DNA of 64,000 nucleotides from Roseomonas sp. (GCA_031180725.1 JAPSLO010000004.1:186001-250000), one strand, 5' to 3'; positions 26,327 to 36,846 are shown, counted from the first letter of the stretch. The notes: a model not told the origin generated them from the sequence alone. Translations and numbers: made by a program.

Positions 26327-26693
26327 GGGTGTCCACTGGCTCGCTGAAGACCAGATGGTTGCCGAAGGGGTCGGCGATGTCCATGTCGCGCCAGCCCCAG
26401 GGGCGATTCACGATGCCGGGCCGGGCGTGGCGGTACTGCTTCGCCAGCAGCTCCGCCTGGAAGGCGGCCAGCCCCCGCATGCGCAGGATCAGCCTGGTGC
26501 CCGGCGTGCCGTCGCCGAAATGCTCGCTGAGGAACAGCACCAGCCCCCCGCGCGAAACCTGTGCGAAGACCGGCAGGTCGGGCGCGAAGCGGTGTTCCCA
26601 GTCCCAGGACATGCCCAGGAATTCCACATAGAACTCACGCGCCTTCGCCAGGTCGAAGATGCGCAGGATGGGGATGGCGCGTTCGAAGTCCAT
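26319..26693 (-). CDS. VOC superfamily (bleomycin-resistance-like) protein inside the hyf-like operon
   Basis: 124 residues: MDFERAIPILRIFDLAKAR, EFYVEFLGMSWDWEHRF, then SRGGLVLFLSEHFGDGTPG and WRDMDIADPFGNHLVFSEP, the glyoxalase/bleomycin-binding pattern. I chose ATG 26693, with AGGA 7 nt before it, which matches family N-termini; a start at 26738 overlapping the large-subunit stop codon is possible. It sits between the large (HyfG-like) and small (HyfI-like) subunit genes, an unusual place for a VOC gene. Confidence 0.75.
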   Translation of the reverse strand: MDFERAIPILRIFDLAKAREFYVEFLGMSWDWEHRFAPDLPVFAQVSRGGLVLFLSEHFGDGTPGTRLILRMRGLAAFQAELLAKQYRHARPGIVNRPWGWRDMDIADPFGNHLVFSEPVDTHD

Positions 26694-26737
26694 GGTGCCA
26701 TCCTGCGCCGAAGGCACCGTCGCGCTTGTGGCCCGCA

Positions 26738-28255
26738 TCACAGATCCACTCCGCTGTAGGAGCAGTTGAAGGATTTGTTGCACAGCGGGAAGTCCGCGAC
26801 GATGTTTCCCTCGATCGCCGCTTCCAGCAGCGGCCATTGCAGCCAGGAGGGATCGCGCGGGAAGACGGCGCGGATCAGCCCCCCATCATCCAGCGCCATC
26901 CAGGTGAGGATCTCTCCCCGGAAGCCTTCCACCGCCGCGATGCCTTCGCCGCCGCGCTGCGGCAGCGGGGTGTGGAGCTCGTCGCCCTCCGGCAGGCTGG
27001 CCAGGATCCGGCGTACCAGGCCGATGCTCTCCTGCAGCTCCGCGACACGGATGCGCACCCGCGCATCCACATCGCCTTCCGCCAGCACCGGCAAGGCGAT
27101 GACCAGCTTGTCATAGGGTGCATGCGGCAGGGCACGGCGCGCATCGAAGGCGCGGCCCGAGGCGCGGCCCACCGGACCGCCAGCGGCGAAAAGCCGTGCC
27201 AGCTCAGGCTTCAGGATGCCGGTGCCCACCACCCGGTCCTGCAGGCTGGCATGGGTTTCGTAGATGCTGAGCAGGGCGGGGATCTCGGCCTCGATCGCTT
27301 CCAGCGCCGCCAGCAGCGGCGCCTCCGCGTCCAGGCCGGGCTCCACCGCCAGGCCACCGGGGATGATGCGGTCCATCATCAGGCGGTGCCCGAAAGCCGC
27401 CATGTTGGCGCGCAGCAACCCCTCGCGCAGGATGCCACAGCGGGCGTGCGGATAGGCGAAGGCAGCGTCGTTGCAGATGAAGCCCCAGTCGTTCAGGTGG
27501 TTCGCGATGCGCTCGATCTCCAGCATCGCAGCGCGCCACGCGACGGCGCGCGGCGGCACCTCGGCGCCGGAGGCGGCTTCCGCGGCCAGCGCGAAGGCCA
27601 GGGAATGGGTGACGGTGGTGTCACCCGAGATCCGCGCGGCGTAGCGCGCGGCGGCGCGGGGCGACTTGCCCTGCATCAGCCCCAGCGTGCCCTTGTGGGT
27701 GTAGCCCAGCAGCACTTCCAGCCGCACCACCAACTCGCCCTGTACGGTGAAGCGGAAATGGCCGGGCTCGATCACCCCGGCATGGACGGGGCCGACCGGG
27801 ATCTGGTGCCAGCCTTCGCCGGCGATGGGCAGGAATTCGGGCTGAAGGGGGATGCCGCTGGACCGCTCCGGCTTGGCCGAGAGCGGTGCAGTGACCGGCC
27901 AGCGGCCGTGGTCCAGCCAGGGCCGGCCATCCAGGCCGCCTTTCGCTGTCACGCCCCAGAGGTCGCGGATCGCGCGCTCGAACCGCGCGGCGCCAGGGCG
28001 GGCGGGGGAGAGGGCGGGGTAGCTGCCCTCCTCCGTTGCCGTGCTGGCCAGCAGCAGGGCGCCTTCTGCTTCATCAAGGAAGGCGGCGTGGAGGAAGCCG
28101 GGCTCCGCCCAGAGCGACAGCAGCGCAAGGCCCGGCTCCGCCGCCAGCGCAGAAGGCAGGGCGGCGAAACCGGCGGCGTCCAGCAGGAAGCGCTCATGCG
28201 GGCGGCAGCCCTGCGGCACACCGCGGCGGATCAGGCCGGTCGCCGGGCCGCTCAT
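26738..28255 (-). CDS. Hydrogenase-4/complex I large subunit (HyfG/NuoCD-like) without NiFe ligands
   Basis: 505 residues; an N-terminal NuoC-like part (about 1-130) is fused to a NuoD/HycE-like part. The segment IPVGPVHAGVIEPGHFRF followed by VLLGYTHKGTLGLMQG is HycE-like. The first NiFe motif (RxCGxC in hydrogenases) is replaced by SGDTTVTHS. The C-terminal DPCxxC motif is replaced by a wider pair, Cys492 and Cys498 in LCNKSFNC. It therefore cannot bind a NiFe site in the known way and should belong to a hydrogenase-related (Ehr-type) complex. The start ATG overlaps the HyfF-like stop codon by 4 nt. The long frame extending upstream to 29341 is a shadow. Confidence 0.82.
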   Translation of the reverse strand: MSGPATGLIRRGVPQGCRPHERFLLDAAGFAALPSALAAEPGLALLSLWAEPGFLHAAFLDEAEGALLLASTATEEGSYPALSPARPGAARFERAIRDLWGVTAKGGLDGRPWLDHGRWPVTAPLSAKPERSSGIPLQPEFLPIAGEGWHQIPVGPVHAGVIEPGHFRFTVQGELVVRLEVLLGYTHKGTLGLMQGKSPRAAARYAARISGDTTVTHSLAFALAAEAASGAEVPPRAVAWRAAMLEIERIANHLNDWGFICNDAAFAYPHARCGILREGLLRANMAAFGHRLMMDRIIPGGLAVEPGLDAEAPLLAALEAIEAEIPALLSIYETHASLQDRVVGTGILKPELARLFAAGGPVGRASGRAFDARRALPHAPYDKLVIALPVLAEGDVDARVRIRVAELQESIGLVRRILASLPEGDELHTPLPQRGGEGIAAVEGFRGEILTWMALDDGGLIRAVFPRDPSWLQWPLLEAAIEGNIVADFPLCNKSFNCSYSGVDL

Positions 28256-29706
28256 CCCAGGATCCTCGCGCCTTCGGCCAGCAGGGCCGCGAAACCGGCG
28301 GGCACCGCCAACCCCAGTGCCGTGGCCAGCGCCAGGTGCAGCCAAACCGGTCCCGTCACCCACAACAGGCCCCCGGGCAGGGCGAAGACACCCGGGACCG
28401 GGTTGTCCCGCGTGGGTTGGCCCAGGCAGAGCGCCTGCATCGCTGTCACCAGCGCGGTGGCCGCCAGCAGCAGGCCGAGCCCGATCACCGGCACCAGCCA
28501 GGGCAGCCGCGCCGCGGCTTCCGCGACCAGCCGGAATTCCGAGACGAAGAGCGCGAAGGGCGGCATGCCTGCCAACCCCGCAATGCCTAGCGCCAGCCCC
28601 CAGCCCAGCACCGGATGGCTGGCGGCCAGCCCGCCGATATCGGCGATCTTCTGGCTGCCCTTGATCTGGCTGGCCGCGCCAACGGCAAAGAACACCGCGC
28701 TCTTCACCAGCGCATGGCCCAGCAGGTGCAGGATGCCGGCGAGATTCGCCACCGCCCCGCCGAGGCCGAAGGCGATAGCGGCCAGGCCGACATGCTCGAT
28801 GGAACTCCAGGCGAAGAGGCGCCGCGCATCCCGCCGCCGCCAGAGCGCCAGCGCGGCCAGCAGCAGCGACAGCAGGCCGAAGCCGATCAGGAAGGGTCCC
28901 GGCGCCAGCGCCGCGGGATGCGCGGCGACAACGGATTCGGCGCGCATGATCGCCAGCAGCGCAGCATTCAGCAGCAGCCCCGAGAGCACCGCGCAGATCG
29001 GCAGCGGCCCTTCGGCTTCCGCATCCGGCAGCCAGGAATGCAGCGGCGCCAGCCCCGCCTTGGTGCCGTAGCCCACCAGCAGGAAGACGAAGGCAAGGCT
29101 CAGCAATCCGGGGTCGCAGTCCTGCGCCACCGCCTGCAACGCCGCCCAGGAAAGGCCCGGATCGCCGCGGCCCACCACCGGCATGGCGGCCATGTAGAGC
29201 AGGATCGTGCCGAACAGCGCGAGCGCGATGCCGACGCCGCAGAGGATGAAGAACTTCCACGCCGCTTCGATGGCCGCCGGCGTGCCATGCACACCGACCA
29301 TCAGCACGGAAGCGAGGGTTGCGATCTCGATTGCCACCCACATCACGCCGAGATTGTCAGCCGCCAGCGCCAGGAACTGCGCGCCCATGAAAAGCTGGAA
29401 GGCGGCGTGATAGGCGCGCGCGCGCAGGTTGTCGAAGCGTTCGCCTTCCAGCGTGGCGGCGGAGAAGATGGCGGTGGTCAAGCCGACCAGGGCGGAGACG
29501 GCGATGAAGGGCAGGTTCAGCCCATCGGTTCGCGTCCAGCCCTGTTCGCCATGCGGTTCCCACAGCAGCCCCAGCGCCAGCGCGAAGGACAGGGCCGAGA
29601 CAGCGATGTTCACCATCGCCGGCAGCCGCCCGCGCGGCGGCATCAGCGCCAGCGCGATGGCGCCGATCCAGGGCAGGAAGACCAGGATCCAGGCCACGGG
29701 CATCAT
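28252..29706 (-). CDS. Proton-translocating membrane subunit, HyfF/NuoN-M-like
   Basis: 484 residues, about 13-14 helices, antiporter-like subunit. Family charges are in place: Glu in MWVAIEIATLASVLM, Lys in GYGTKAGLAPLHSWLPDA with EGPLPICAVLSG, and Lys in GHALVKSAVFFAVGAASQIKGS. The start is ATG 29706 (MMPVAW); the upstream extension to 29766 is a GC-rich spacer. It is expected to move protons in a complex with the HyfB-, HyfC- and HyfE-like subunits. Confidence 0.85.
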   Translation of the reverse strand: MMPVAWILVFLPWIGAIALALMPPRGRLPAMVNIAVSALSFALALGLLWEPHGEQGWTRTDGLNLPFIAVSALVGLTTAIFSAATLEGERFDNLRARAYHAAFQLFMGAQFLALAADNLGVMWVAIEIATLASVLMVGVHGTPAAIEAAWKFFILCGVGIALALFGTILLYMAAMPVVGRGDPGLSWAALQAVAQDCDPGLLSLAFVFLLVGYGTKAGLAPLHSWLPDAEAEGPLPICAVLSGLLLNAALLAIMRAESVVAAHPAALAPGPFLIGFGLLSLLLAALALWRRRDARRLFAWSSIEHVGLAAIAFGLGGAVANLAGILHLLGHALVKSAVFFAVGAASQIKGSQKIADIGGLAASHPVLGWGLALGIAGLAGMPPFALFVSEFRLVAEAAARLPWLVPVIGLGLLLAATALVTAMQALCLGQPTRDNPVPGVFALPGGLLWVTGPVWLHLALATALGLAVPAGFAALLAEGARILG

Positions 29707-29878
29707 TTGTGGCCCCGCGCCGGCGCTGCCGCGCCGGCGCCCCTCAAACGCCCGGCGCCGCAGCATTCGCTGGCGCGCGTTCCGCGCGGCGCGGCTTGGC
29801 TTCGCGGCACTTGCCGCGGACCGCCTTCGCGGCCTCGGCCGGCTGCACCGGCCGCCAGTTCGCGTGCCTGCGGCACGA
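29707..29878. repeat. Hairpin-rich spacer 1 in the hyf-like operon
   Basis: The 172-nt gap between the HyfE- and HyfF-like genes is packed with short GC dyads, for example GGCCGG-CTGCA-CCGGCC. It contains TCCGCGCGGCGCGGCTTGGC at 29781-29800, continuing TTCGCGGCAC. A similar core occurs in spacer 2 (30580-30604). Confidence 0.45.
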
Positions 29879-30553
29879 TCATGCGTCGCCCCGCTGGCGG
29901 TCCAGGATGGAAGTGTCGAGCGTGTCCAGCCGGTCGCGGATCTGGAACACCACGACGGCCGCGACCACCGCCACCATCAGCACGAGCGCGGCGGTGGAAA
30001 GCTCCACCACCAGCGGCATGCCGGTGACGCCGACCGCGCCCAGGATCAGCCCGTTCTCCAGCGTCAGCAGCCCGATCACCTGGCTGATGGCGTTGCGCCG
30101 AGCGATCATCGCCAGCATGCCCAGCAGCACGACGGAGAGCGCGATGGTCAGGTCCACCCGCGCCAGTGGCGTTACCCCGCCCGCGGTGATCGGCAGCACC
30201 ACCATCACAGAAAGCCCCACCAGCCCGATCGCGGCGAGCAGGGAGGCGCCGATGCCGAAGGCGGGCTCCACCGCCTTGTGCAGCCCGAGCCGCCCGATCA
30301 GCAGCCGCAGCGCCAGCGGGATGGCGACCGCCTTGGCGCCGAAGGCGATCACCGCGGTAACGTAGAGCCCCGGCGCCCCCTGCACGAAGCCCTGCCAGGC
30401 CGCGGCGCAGGCCAGCAGCGCGCCCTGCACCGCGAAGGCATTGATCACCGCGCCGAGTCGCCGCTGGTAGAGCAGCACGAAGGACAGCAGCAGCACACCG
30501 CCGCCCAGCAAGTGAGAGATGTCGTAGGCCGGCGTGCCGAAGCTCATCATCAT
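29879..30553 (-). CDS. Membrane subunit HyfE-like (NuoK-like C-terminal part)
   Basis: 224 residues, about six helices, starting MMMSFGTPAYDISHLLGGGV. The second half, MLAMIARRNAISQVIGLLTLENGLIL with LVVELSTAALVLM, matches the HyfE/NuoK core, including a Glu in a membrane helix (TLENG). It is the anchor subunit between the antiporter-like and HyfC-like subunits. Three consecutive ATG codons (30553, 30550, 30547) leave the exact start open by two residues. Confidence 0.82.
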   Translation of the reverse strand: MMMSFGTPAYDISHLLGGGVLLLSFVLLYQRRLGAVINAFAVQGALLACAAAWQGFVQGAPGLYVTAVIAFGAKAVAIPLALRLLIGRLGLHKAVEPAFGIGASLLAAIGLVGLSVMVVLPITAGGVTPLARVDLTIALSVVLLGMLAMIARRNAISQVIGLLTLENGLILGAVGVTGMPLVVELSTAALVLMVAVVAAVVVFQIRDRLDTLDTSILDRQRGDA

Positions 30554-30680
30554 GGGGCCCTCAGACGCCGGGCGCGCGCATCCGCGCGCTTGGCTTCGCC
30601 GCACAGGCGGTGGCGCCCGTTCGGGCGCTCGGCCCGCTTCGCGGGCAGCCTTGCCAGTGGAGCGGCACCATCCGGCCGCC
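30554..30680. repeat. Hairpin-rich spacer 2 in the hyf-like operon
   Basis: 127-nt gap with dyads GCGCCC-GTTC-GGGCGC and CCCGC-TTC-GCGGG. It shares GCTTGGCTTCGC(C/G)GCAC with spacer 1. No gene. Confidence 0.45.
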
Positions 30681-31631
30681 TCACGCCAGCCTCGTCGAGA
30701 CGAACAACAGGATCGCCCCCAGCACGCCCAGCAGCAGCGCCGCGCCCAGGAACTCCGGCACGCGGAAGACGCGCATCTTGGCGATGGCGCTTTCGAAGGC
30801 GGCCAGCGCCAGGCACAGCACCGCCATCTTCGCCACCCACAGCACCGCGCCGATCAGCCAGCCCAGCGGCGCGAAGCCCGCCGGCGCGGTGCCGAAAGGC
30901 AGGAAGACCGCGGCAATCAGCGCCAGCCACAGGGTCAGCTTCAGCGCACTGGCGGCTTCCCACAGCGCCAGATGCCGGCCGGAGGCTTCCAGGACCATCG
31001 CTTCATGCACCATGGTCAGCTCCAGATGCGTGGCGGGGTTGTCCACGGGGATGCGGGCATTCTCCGCGACCCCCACCGCACAGAGCGCGATCAGTGCCAG
31101 CATCAGGGAAACCCGCAGCCCCACGCTGCCGTCCTGGAAAGTGACCGCGATGCCCTCGAGGCTGGTGGTGCCGGCCAGGATGGCGAAGCACAGCGCGGCC
31201 AGCAGCAGGGCGGGCTCGGCCAGCGCGGCGAAGGACATCTCCCGCGCCGCGCCCAGGCCCCCGAAGGCGGTGCCGACATCCAGCCCCGCCAGCGCCAGCG
31301 CCACGCGGCCGAGCGCCAGGAGGCCGGCGATCAGCACCAGGTCCGAGAGCGGCGCGAAACCCATGCCGCGCGCGAAGCTGGGCACCAGCGCCAGCGCCGC
31401 TGCGGTGGCGGCGGCCGCCACATAGGGCGCGCCGCGGCTGATCCAGGACGCGTTGTCGGCCAGCACCGGACGCTTGCGCAGCAGCTTCAGCAGGTCGCGC
31501 CAGGGCTGCAGCGGATGCGCGCCGACGCGGCCCATCATCCGCGCCTTCAGCCAGCGCACGCCCCCCACCACGACGGGCGCGGCGCACAGCACCAGGGCGA
31601 TGTGCAGAAGCTGGGTCAGCGCCGCGGTCAC
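30681..31631 (-). CDS. Membrane subunit HyfC/NuoH-like
   Basis: 316 residues, about eight helices. It begins at a GTG overlapping the HyfB-like stop codon by 4 nt. Typical features are RWLKARMMGRVGAHPLQPWRDLLKLLRK, the NuoH/HycD cytosolic loop GVAENARIPVDNPATHLELTM (with the conserved Glu and Asp-Asn-Pro) and HEAMVLEASGRHLALWE. It is the heel subunit that connects the redox module to the membrane arm. Confidence 0.88.
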   Translation of the reverse strand: MTAALTQLLHIALVLCAAPVVVGGVRWLKARMMGRVGAHPLQPWRDLLKLLRKRPVLADNASWISRGAPYVAAAATAAALALVPSFARGMGFAPLSDLVLIAGLLALGRVALALAGLDVGTAFGGLGAAREMSFAALAEPALLLAALCFAILAGTTSLEGIAVTFQDGSVGLRVSLMLALIALCAVGVAENARIPVDNPATHLELTMVHEAMVLEASGRHLALWEAASALKLTLWLALIAAVFLPFGTAPAGFAPLGWLIGAVLWVAKMAVLCLALAAFESAIAKMRVFRVPEFLGAALLLGVLGAILLFVSTRLA

Positions 31632-33745
31632 ATCCCGCCCTCCAGCCAGGCGACCAGCAGCAGTAGCGCCACCAGCGTCGCGAAGGGCAGCATCAGGGCG
31701 CGGCGGATGGTCAGGTGGCGCAGCTTCTCGGCGCGGGCGACCGCAGCATCCCGCACACGGGCCAGTGGCGCCAGCAGCCAGGCCTCGGAAGGATCGCGGA
31801 AGCCGGCTTCCAGGCGGGCGGCGCGGGTCTCGCCGGGGCTCGGCATGTCCACCGCCTCATGCGCGGCCAGCACGCCCTGGCCCAGGATGCGACGCAGCGG
31901 CTGCGCGAGGCCCGCGGCGGAGGGCTGGGTCAGCGGGTCACCGCAGACCAGGTGTGGCGGCGGCGCGGCGAAGCCGCCATCCCAGGCTGGGCCACGTGCC
32001 GGCTCATCCGGTGCCTCCCGCCCGAACACCGGGGCCCGGCGCTTCACCGCGGCCCAGACGGCGATGCCGCAGGCCGCCAGCAGCAGCGCGACACCTACCG
32101 GCCAATAGGCGGCCGCGCCATCGCCCACGAAGACCACATGGGCCCGGGCGCGGCCTTCCATCGTCTCCTGCACCAGCACGCGCTGCGCCTCGGCGCCCAG
32201 CGCCAGCATCGGGCCGGGCAGCAGGCCGAGCAGCACGGTCAGTGCAGCCGGCAGCAGCAGCGCGGCGCGCGCCAGGATCGGCCCATCCACCGCTCCGGCG
32301 CTGCGCGGGGTGCGCGGGCGACCCAGAAAGATCATGCCGAACATCCGCACCATCGCCGCCGCGGCCAGCGCCGCCGCCAGGGCGGCCAGACCCGCCACCG
32401 CCACGATCAGCACCTGAAAGGCCATATCGCCCAGGCGCCAAGCCGCGAGCAGCGCCTGCAGCAGCAGCCATTCGCCGGCGAAGCCCGACAGCGGCGGCAG
32501 GCTGGCCGCGGCGCCCACCCCCACCAGCACGCAGGCCGCCGTCCAGGGCATGCCATGGATCAGCCCGCCGAGGCGGTCGAGCTGCCGGGTCGCCGCGCCA
32601 TGCGCGACCTCGCCCATGCCCAGGAACAGCAGGGTCTTGAACACCGCATGGTTCAGCGCATGCAGCAGCGCCGCCCCCGCGGCCAGCGCCGCTAGGGCGC
32701 TCAGGTCGCCCGCGCGGAAGCAGCTCGCCAGCCCCAGCCCGATGGCCACCAGCCCGACATTCTCGATGGTGGAGCAGGCGAGCAGGGTCTTGCCCTCCTC
32801 CTCCATGTTGGCGCGCAGCGCGCCGAAAACGGCGGAGGCCGCGCCCAGCACCACAAGTGGCACGCCGAACCACAGCGGCTGCGCCGGCCCGCCGAGATCG
32901 AGCAGCAGCCGCGCCGCGACATAGAGCGCCATCTTCGTCATGACGCCCGACATCAGCGCCGAGACGTGGCTGGGCGCCACCGGATGGGCCAGCGGCAGCC
33001 ACATATGCAGCGGCACCAGCCCGGCCTTGGCCGCCACCCCCGCCACCACCAGCGCCAGCACCATCGCCGCGCGCCAGCCCTGCGGCGGGGTTTCGCGGAT
33101 CGCCGCGAATGAAAGGTCGCCGGCGGGACCGGCGAGTACCCCAATGGCCGGCACCAGGCAGGCCGCCGCCAGCACCGCGAAGATCAGGTAGAGCCGCGCG
33201 GCGCGGCGGTTCTCTGCCTGGTCGTGCTGGCCGGCCACCAGCACCCAGCTCGCGAGCGACATCGCCTCGAAGCCCAGCAGTAGGGTCAGGCCATCGGCCG
33301 CCACCAGGGTCAGCGCCATGCCGGCCAGGAACAGCGGATAGGCCGCCACCTGCCGCGGCGGCGCCGTGCCCTCATAGGCCAGGGCAAACAGCGCCGAGCA
33401 GGCGCCCGCCAGGCCCAGCAGCAGCAGGAACCAGGCCGAGAGCCCGTCCACGGCCAGCGTCAGCGGCCCCATCGGGCCTGCCAGCGGCAGGGCAACCGGC
33501 GGCAACCCGCCCAGCACCAGGACCGCGAGGCCCACCCCCGCGAAGGCCAGCGCCGCCAGCAGCGCCCCGCCATGCACCGTCATCGCCACCGCCACGCCCA
33601 GCCGGGCGCCCAAGGGGGTGCGCGGCAGCAGCGCCACCGGGCAGAGCACCAGCAGCCCGGCAAGGGCGAGGAGGAGCGCCGTCAGCACGGCGGGTAAGGA
33701 TCTTCGGCCACGGCCGTCGGACGATACGCAGCCCCGGCCGGGCAC
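31628..33745 (-). CDS. Proton-translocating membrane subunit, HyfB/NuoL-like
   Basis: Up to 705 residues, about 16 helices; first gene of the operon. Antiporter charges are visible: Glu in LLGFEAMSLASWVLVA, Lys in AGVAAKAGLVPLHMWLPLAH with PSHVSALMSGVMTKM, and Lys in HALNHAVFKTLLFLGMG. A C-terminal extension ends with a last helix LMLPFATLVALLLLVAWLEGG, as in HyfB. The start is uncertain: GTG 33745 gives a charged 19-residue leader, and GTG 33688 (VLTALLLALAGLL) would begin directly in the first helix. Confidence 0.85.
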   Translation of the reverse strand: MPGRGCVSSDGRGRRSLPAVLTALLLALAGLLVLCPVALLPRTPLGARLGVAVAMTVHGGALLAALAFAGVGLAVLVLGGLPPVALPLAGPMGPLTLAVDGLSAWFLLLLGLAGACSALFALAYEGTAPPRQVAAYPLFLAGMALTLVAADGLTLLLGFEAMSLASWVLVAGQHDQAENRRAARLYLIFAVLAAACLVPAIGVLAGPAGDLSFAAIRETPPQGWRAAMVLALVVAGVAAKAGLVPLHMWLPLAHPVAPSHVSALMSGVMTKMALYVAARLLLDLGGPAQPLWFGVPLVVLGAASAVFGALRANMEEEGKTLLACSTIENVGLVAIGLGLASCFRAGDLSALAALAAGAALLHALNHAVFKTLLFLGMGEVAHGAATRQLDRLGGLIHGMPWTAACVLVGVGAAASLPPLSGFAGEWLLLQALLAAWRLGDMAFQVLIVAVAGLAALAAALAAAAMVRMFGMIFLGRPRTPRSAGAVDGPILARAALLLPAALTVLLGLLPGPMLALGAEAQRVLVQETMEGRARAHVVFVGDGAAAYWPVGVALLLAACGIAVWAAVKRRAPVFGREAPDEPARGPAWDGGFAAPPPHLVCGDPLTQPSAAGLAQPLRRILGQGVLAAHEAVDMPSPGETRAARLEAGFRDPSEAWLLAPLARVRDAAVARAEKLRHLTIRRALMLPFATLVALLLLVAWLEGGM

Positions 33746-33918
33746 AGAAGGGGGGCGGCGGTTGAAAGCGCGCCGGGTTCATCCCCGCCTGCCCGGCCGT
33801 ATCATGGACGGCTGCCGATCCGCGGACGCTTCCCAAGCAGGTCCCCTGAGAGTAAGTGGCCGCATTCGCGTCTGGCGCGTGCACTTCGGTGCGAACGGAA
33901 AGAAAGACTCACAGGGCA

Positions 33919-34470
33919 ATGGCCCCGCTGCTTGCCTTCAGCCATGCGGTCGACACCGTGAATCGGCAGTTCGGGCGCCTGGCCGATTGGCTGGTCCTGC
34001 TGAGCTGCTTGGTCAGCGCGGGCAACGCCCTGCTGCGCTACGGCTTCTCGCTGGGGTCCAATGCCTGGCTGGAAGCGCAGTGGTACATGTTCGCCGGCAT
34101 CGTGATGCTGGGGGCCAGCCACACCCTGTTCCGCAATGAGCATGTGCGGGTGGACCTGGTCTATGGCGCGCTGGGCGAACGGGCCCGGCTCTGGGTGGAT
34201 ATGGCCGGCATCCTGCTATTCCTGCTGCCCGCCATGGCGCTGCTGACCTGGATGACCTGGCCCTTCTTCCTGGACAGTTTCCTGCGCGGAGAGGTCTCGT
34301 CCTCGCCCGGCGGGCTGATCCGCTGGCCGGCGAAGATCCTGATGCCGCTGGGCTTTGCGCTGATGGTGGTGCAGGGGCTTTCGGAACTGATCAAGCGCGT
34401 GGCGCTGCTGCGCGGCATCCGGTTGCCTGACGGGCGGCTGGTCGCCTCCTATGCGCGCCCGGAACAGTGA
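33919..34470 (+). CDS. dctQ: TRAP transporter small permease (DctQ)
   Basis: 183 residues, four helices. The core reads ADWLVLLSCLVSAGNALLRYGF, AWLEAQWYMFAGIVMLGASH, RNEHVRVDLVYGALGERARLW, then GLIRWPAKILMPLGFALMVVQG, typical for DctQ. It starts at ATG 33919. It pairs with dctM 63 nt downstream to import a carboxylate or similar solute by Na+ symport. No DctP receptor gene is adjacent. Confidence 0.88.
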   Translation: MAPLLAFSHAVDTVNRQFGRLADWLVLLSCLVSAGNALLRYGFSLGSNAWLEAQWYMFAGIVMLGASHTLFRNEHVRVDLVYGALGERARLWVDMAGILLFLLPAMALLTWMTWPFFLDSFLRGEVSSSPGGLIRWPAKILMPLGFALMVVQGLSELIKRVALLRGIRLPDGRLVASYARPEQ

Positions 34471-34533
34471 GGCGGGCGCGATGAACGGGCGGATGCAGCG
34501 GGCCGGCCGGCCGGCGGCCGAGGCGGCGCTTTT

Positions 34534-35946
<1,413 letters not shown>

Positions 35947-35980
35947 GGCGCTGCCCTCCCCGGCGGACGCGCGCGACCGC

Positions 35981-36811
35981 TCAGATCATCTCCAGCGGCT
36001 GCTTCCGCTTGGGCGGCGGGAAGGCCGCGTCCAGTTCGGCCAGGTCCTCCGCGGTCAGCTTCAGCTCCCGCGCCGCGGCGTTCTGCCGCACATGCGCCTG
36101 GTCCGCCGCCTTCGGGATGGCGATCACCCCCGGCCGGTGCAGCACGAAGGCCAGCGCCACCTGCGCCGGCGTCACGCCATGCCGCGCCGCGATGGCGCGC
36201 AGCGCCTTGTGCCGCAGCAGCGCGCCGCCCTGGCCGATGGGCGAATAGGCCATCACCGCCATGCCATGCCGTGCACAGAAGGGCAGCAGGTCGAATTCCA
36301 CGCCGCGCGCCTCCAGGTTCCACAGCACTTGGTCCGTGGCGCAGTCCTTGAGCGCCGGCCCCAGCTCCTCCAGCTCCTCCACATCCAGGTTGGAGACGCC
36401 CCAGCGCGCGATCTTCCCGGCCGCGCGCGCCTTCCCCATCGCCTCAACCGTCTCGGCCAGCGGCACGCTGCCGCGCCAGTGCAGCAGATAGAGGTCGATC
36501 CGCTCCACCTTCAGACGCTTCAGCGAAGCGTCCAGCGCCCGCGGCAGCTTCGTGCGGGAGGCATTGTGCGGATAGACCTTGGAGACCAGGAAGACCTCGT
36601 CTCGCCGGCCGGCGATGGCTTCCGCCACCACCTCCTCGGCGCCGCCATCGGCATACATCTCAGCCGTGTCGATCAGCGTCAGACCGAGATCGAGGCCCAG
36701 CCGCAGCGCGGCCACCTCCGTTGCGCGGTCCGACCTCGCCTCGCCCATGTGCCAGGTGCCCTGGCCCAGCGCCGGAACCAGCGTACCATCCGGCAGACGC
36801 ACGGTGTTCAT
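35981..36811 (-). CDS. Aldo/keto reductase
   Basis: NADPH-dependent oxidoreductase, TIM barrel, 276 residues. The catalytic tetrad is complete: Asp48 and Tyr53 (LIDTAEMYADGGAE), Lys78 (FLVSKVYPHNASR) and His111 (YLLHWRGSVP). The C-terminal cofactor part reads GVIAIPKAADQAHVRQNAAA. The substrate is unknown. Divergent from a secreted-protein gene whose start is 35 nt away. Confidence 0.92.
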   Translation of the reverse strand: MNTVRLPDGTLVPALGQGTWHMGEARSDRATEVAALRLGLDLGLTLIDTAEMYADGGAEEVVAEAIAGRRDEVFLVSKVYPHNASRTKLPRALDASLKRLKVERIDLYLLHWRGSVPLAETVEAMGKARAAGKIARWGVSNLDVEELEELGPALKDCATDQVLWNLEARGVEFDLLPFCARHGMAVMAYSPIGQGGALLRHKALRAIAARHGVTPAQVALAFVLHRPGVIAIPKAADQAHVRQNAAARELKLTAEDLAELDAAFPPPKRKQPLEMI

Positions 36812-36846
36812 GGAACCTGAAACCTCCTGCCCCTATCTTCGCGGCC

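Noticed and set aside
26738-29341. 867-residue continuous frame for the HyfG-like subunit
   Set aside because: The upstream third is the shadow of the HyfF-like gene. The real start ATG at 28255 overlaps that gene's stop codon.
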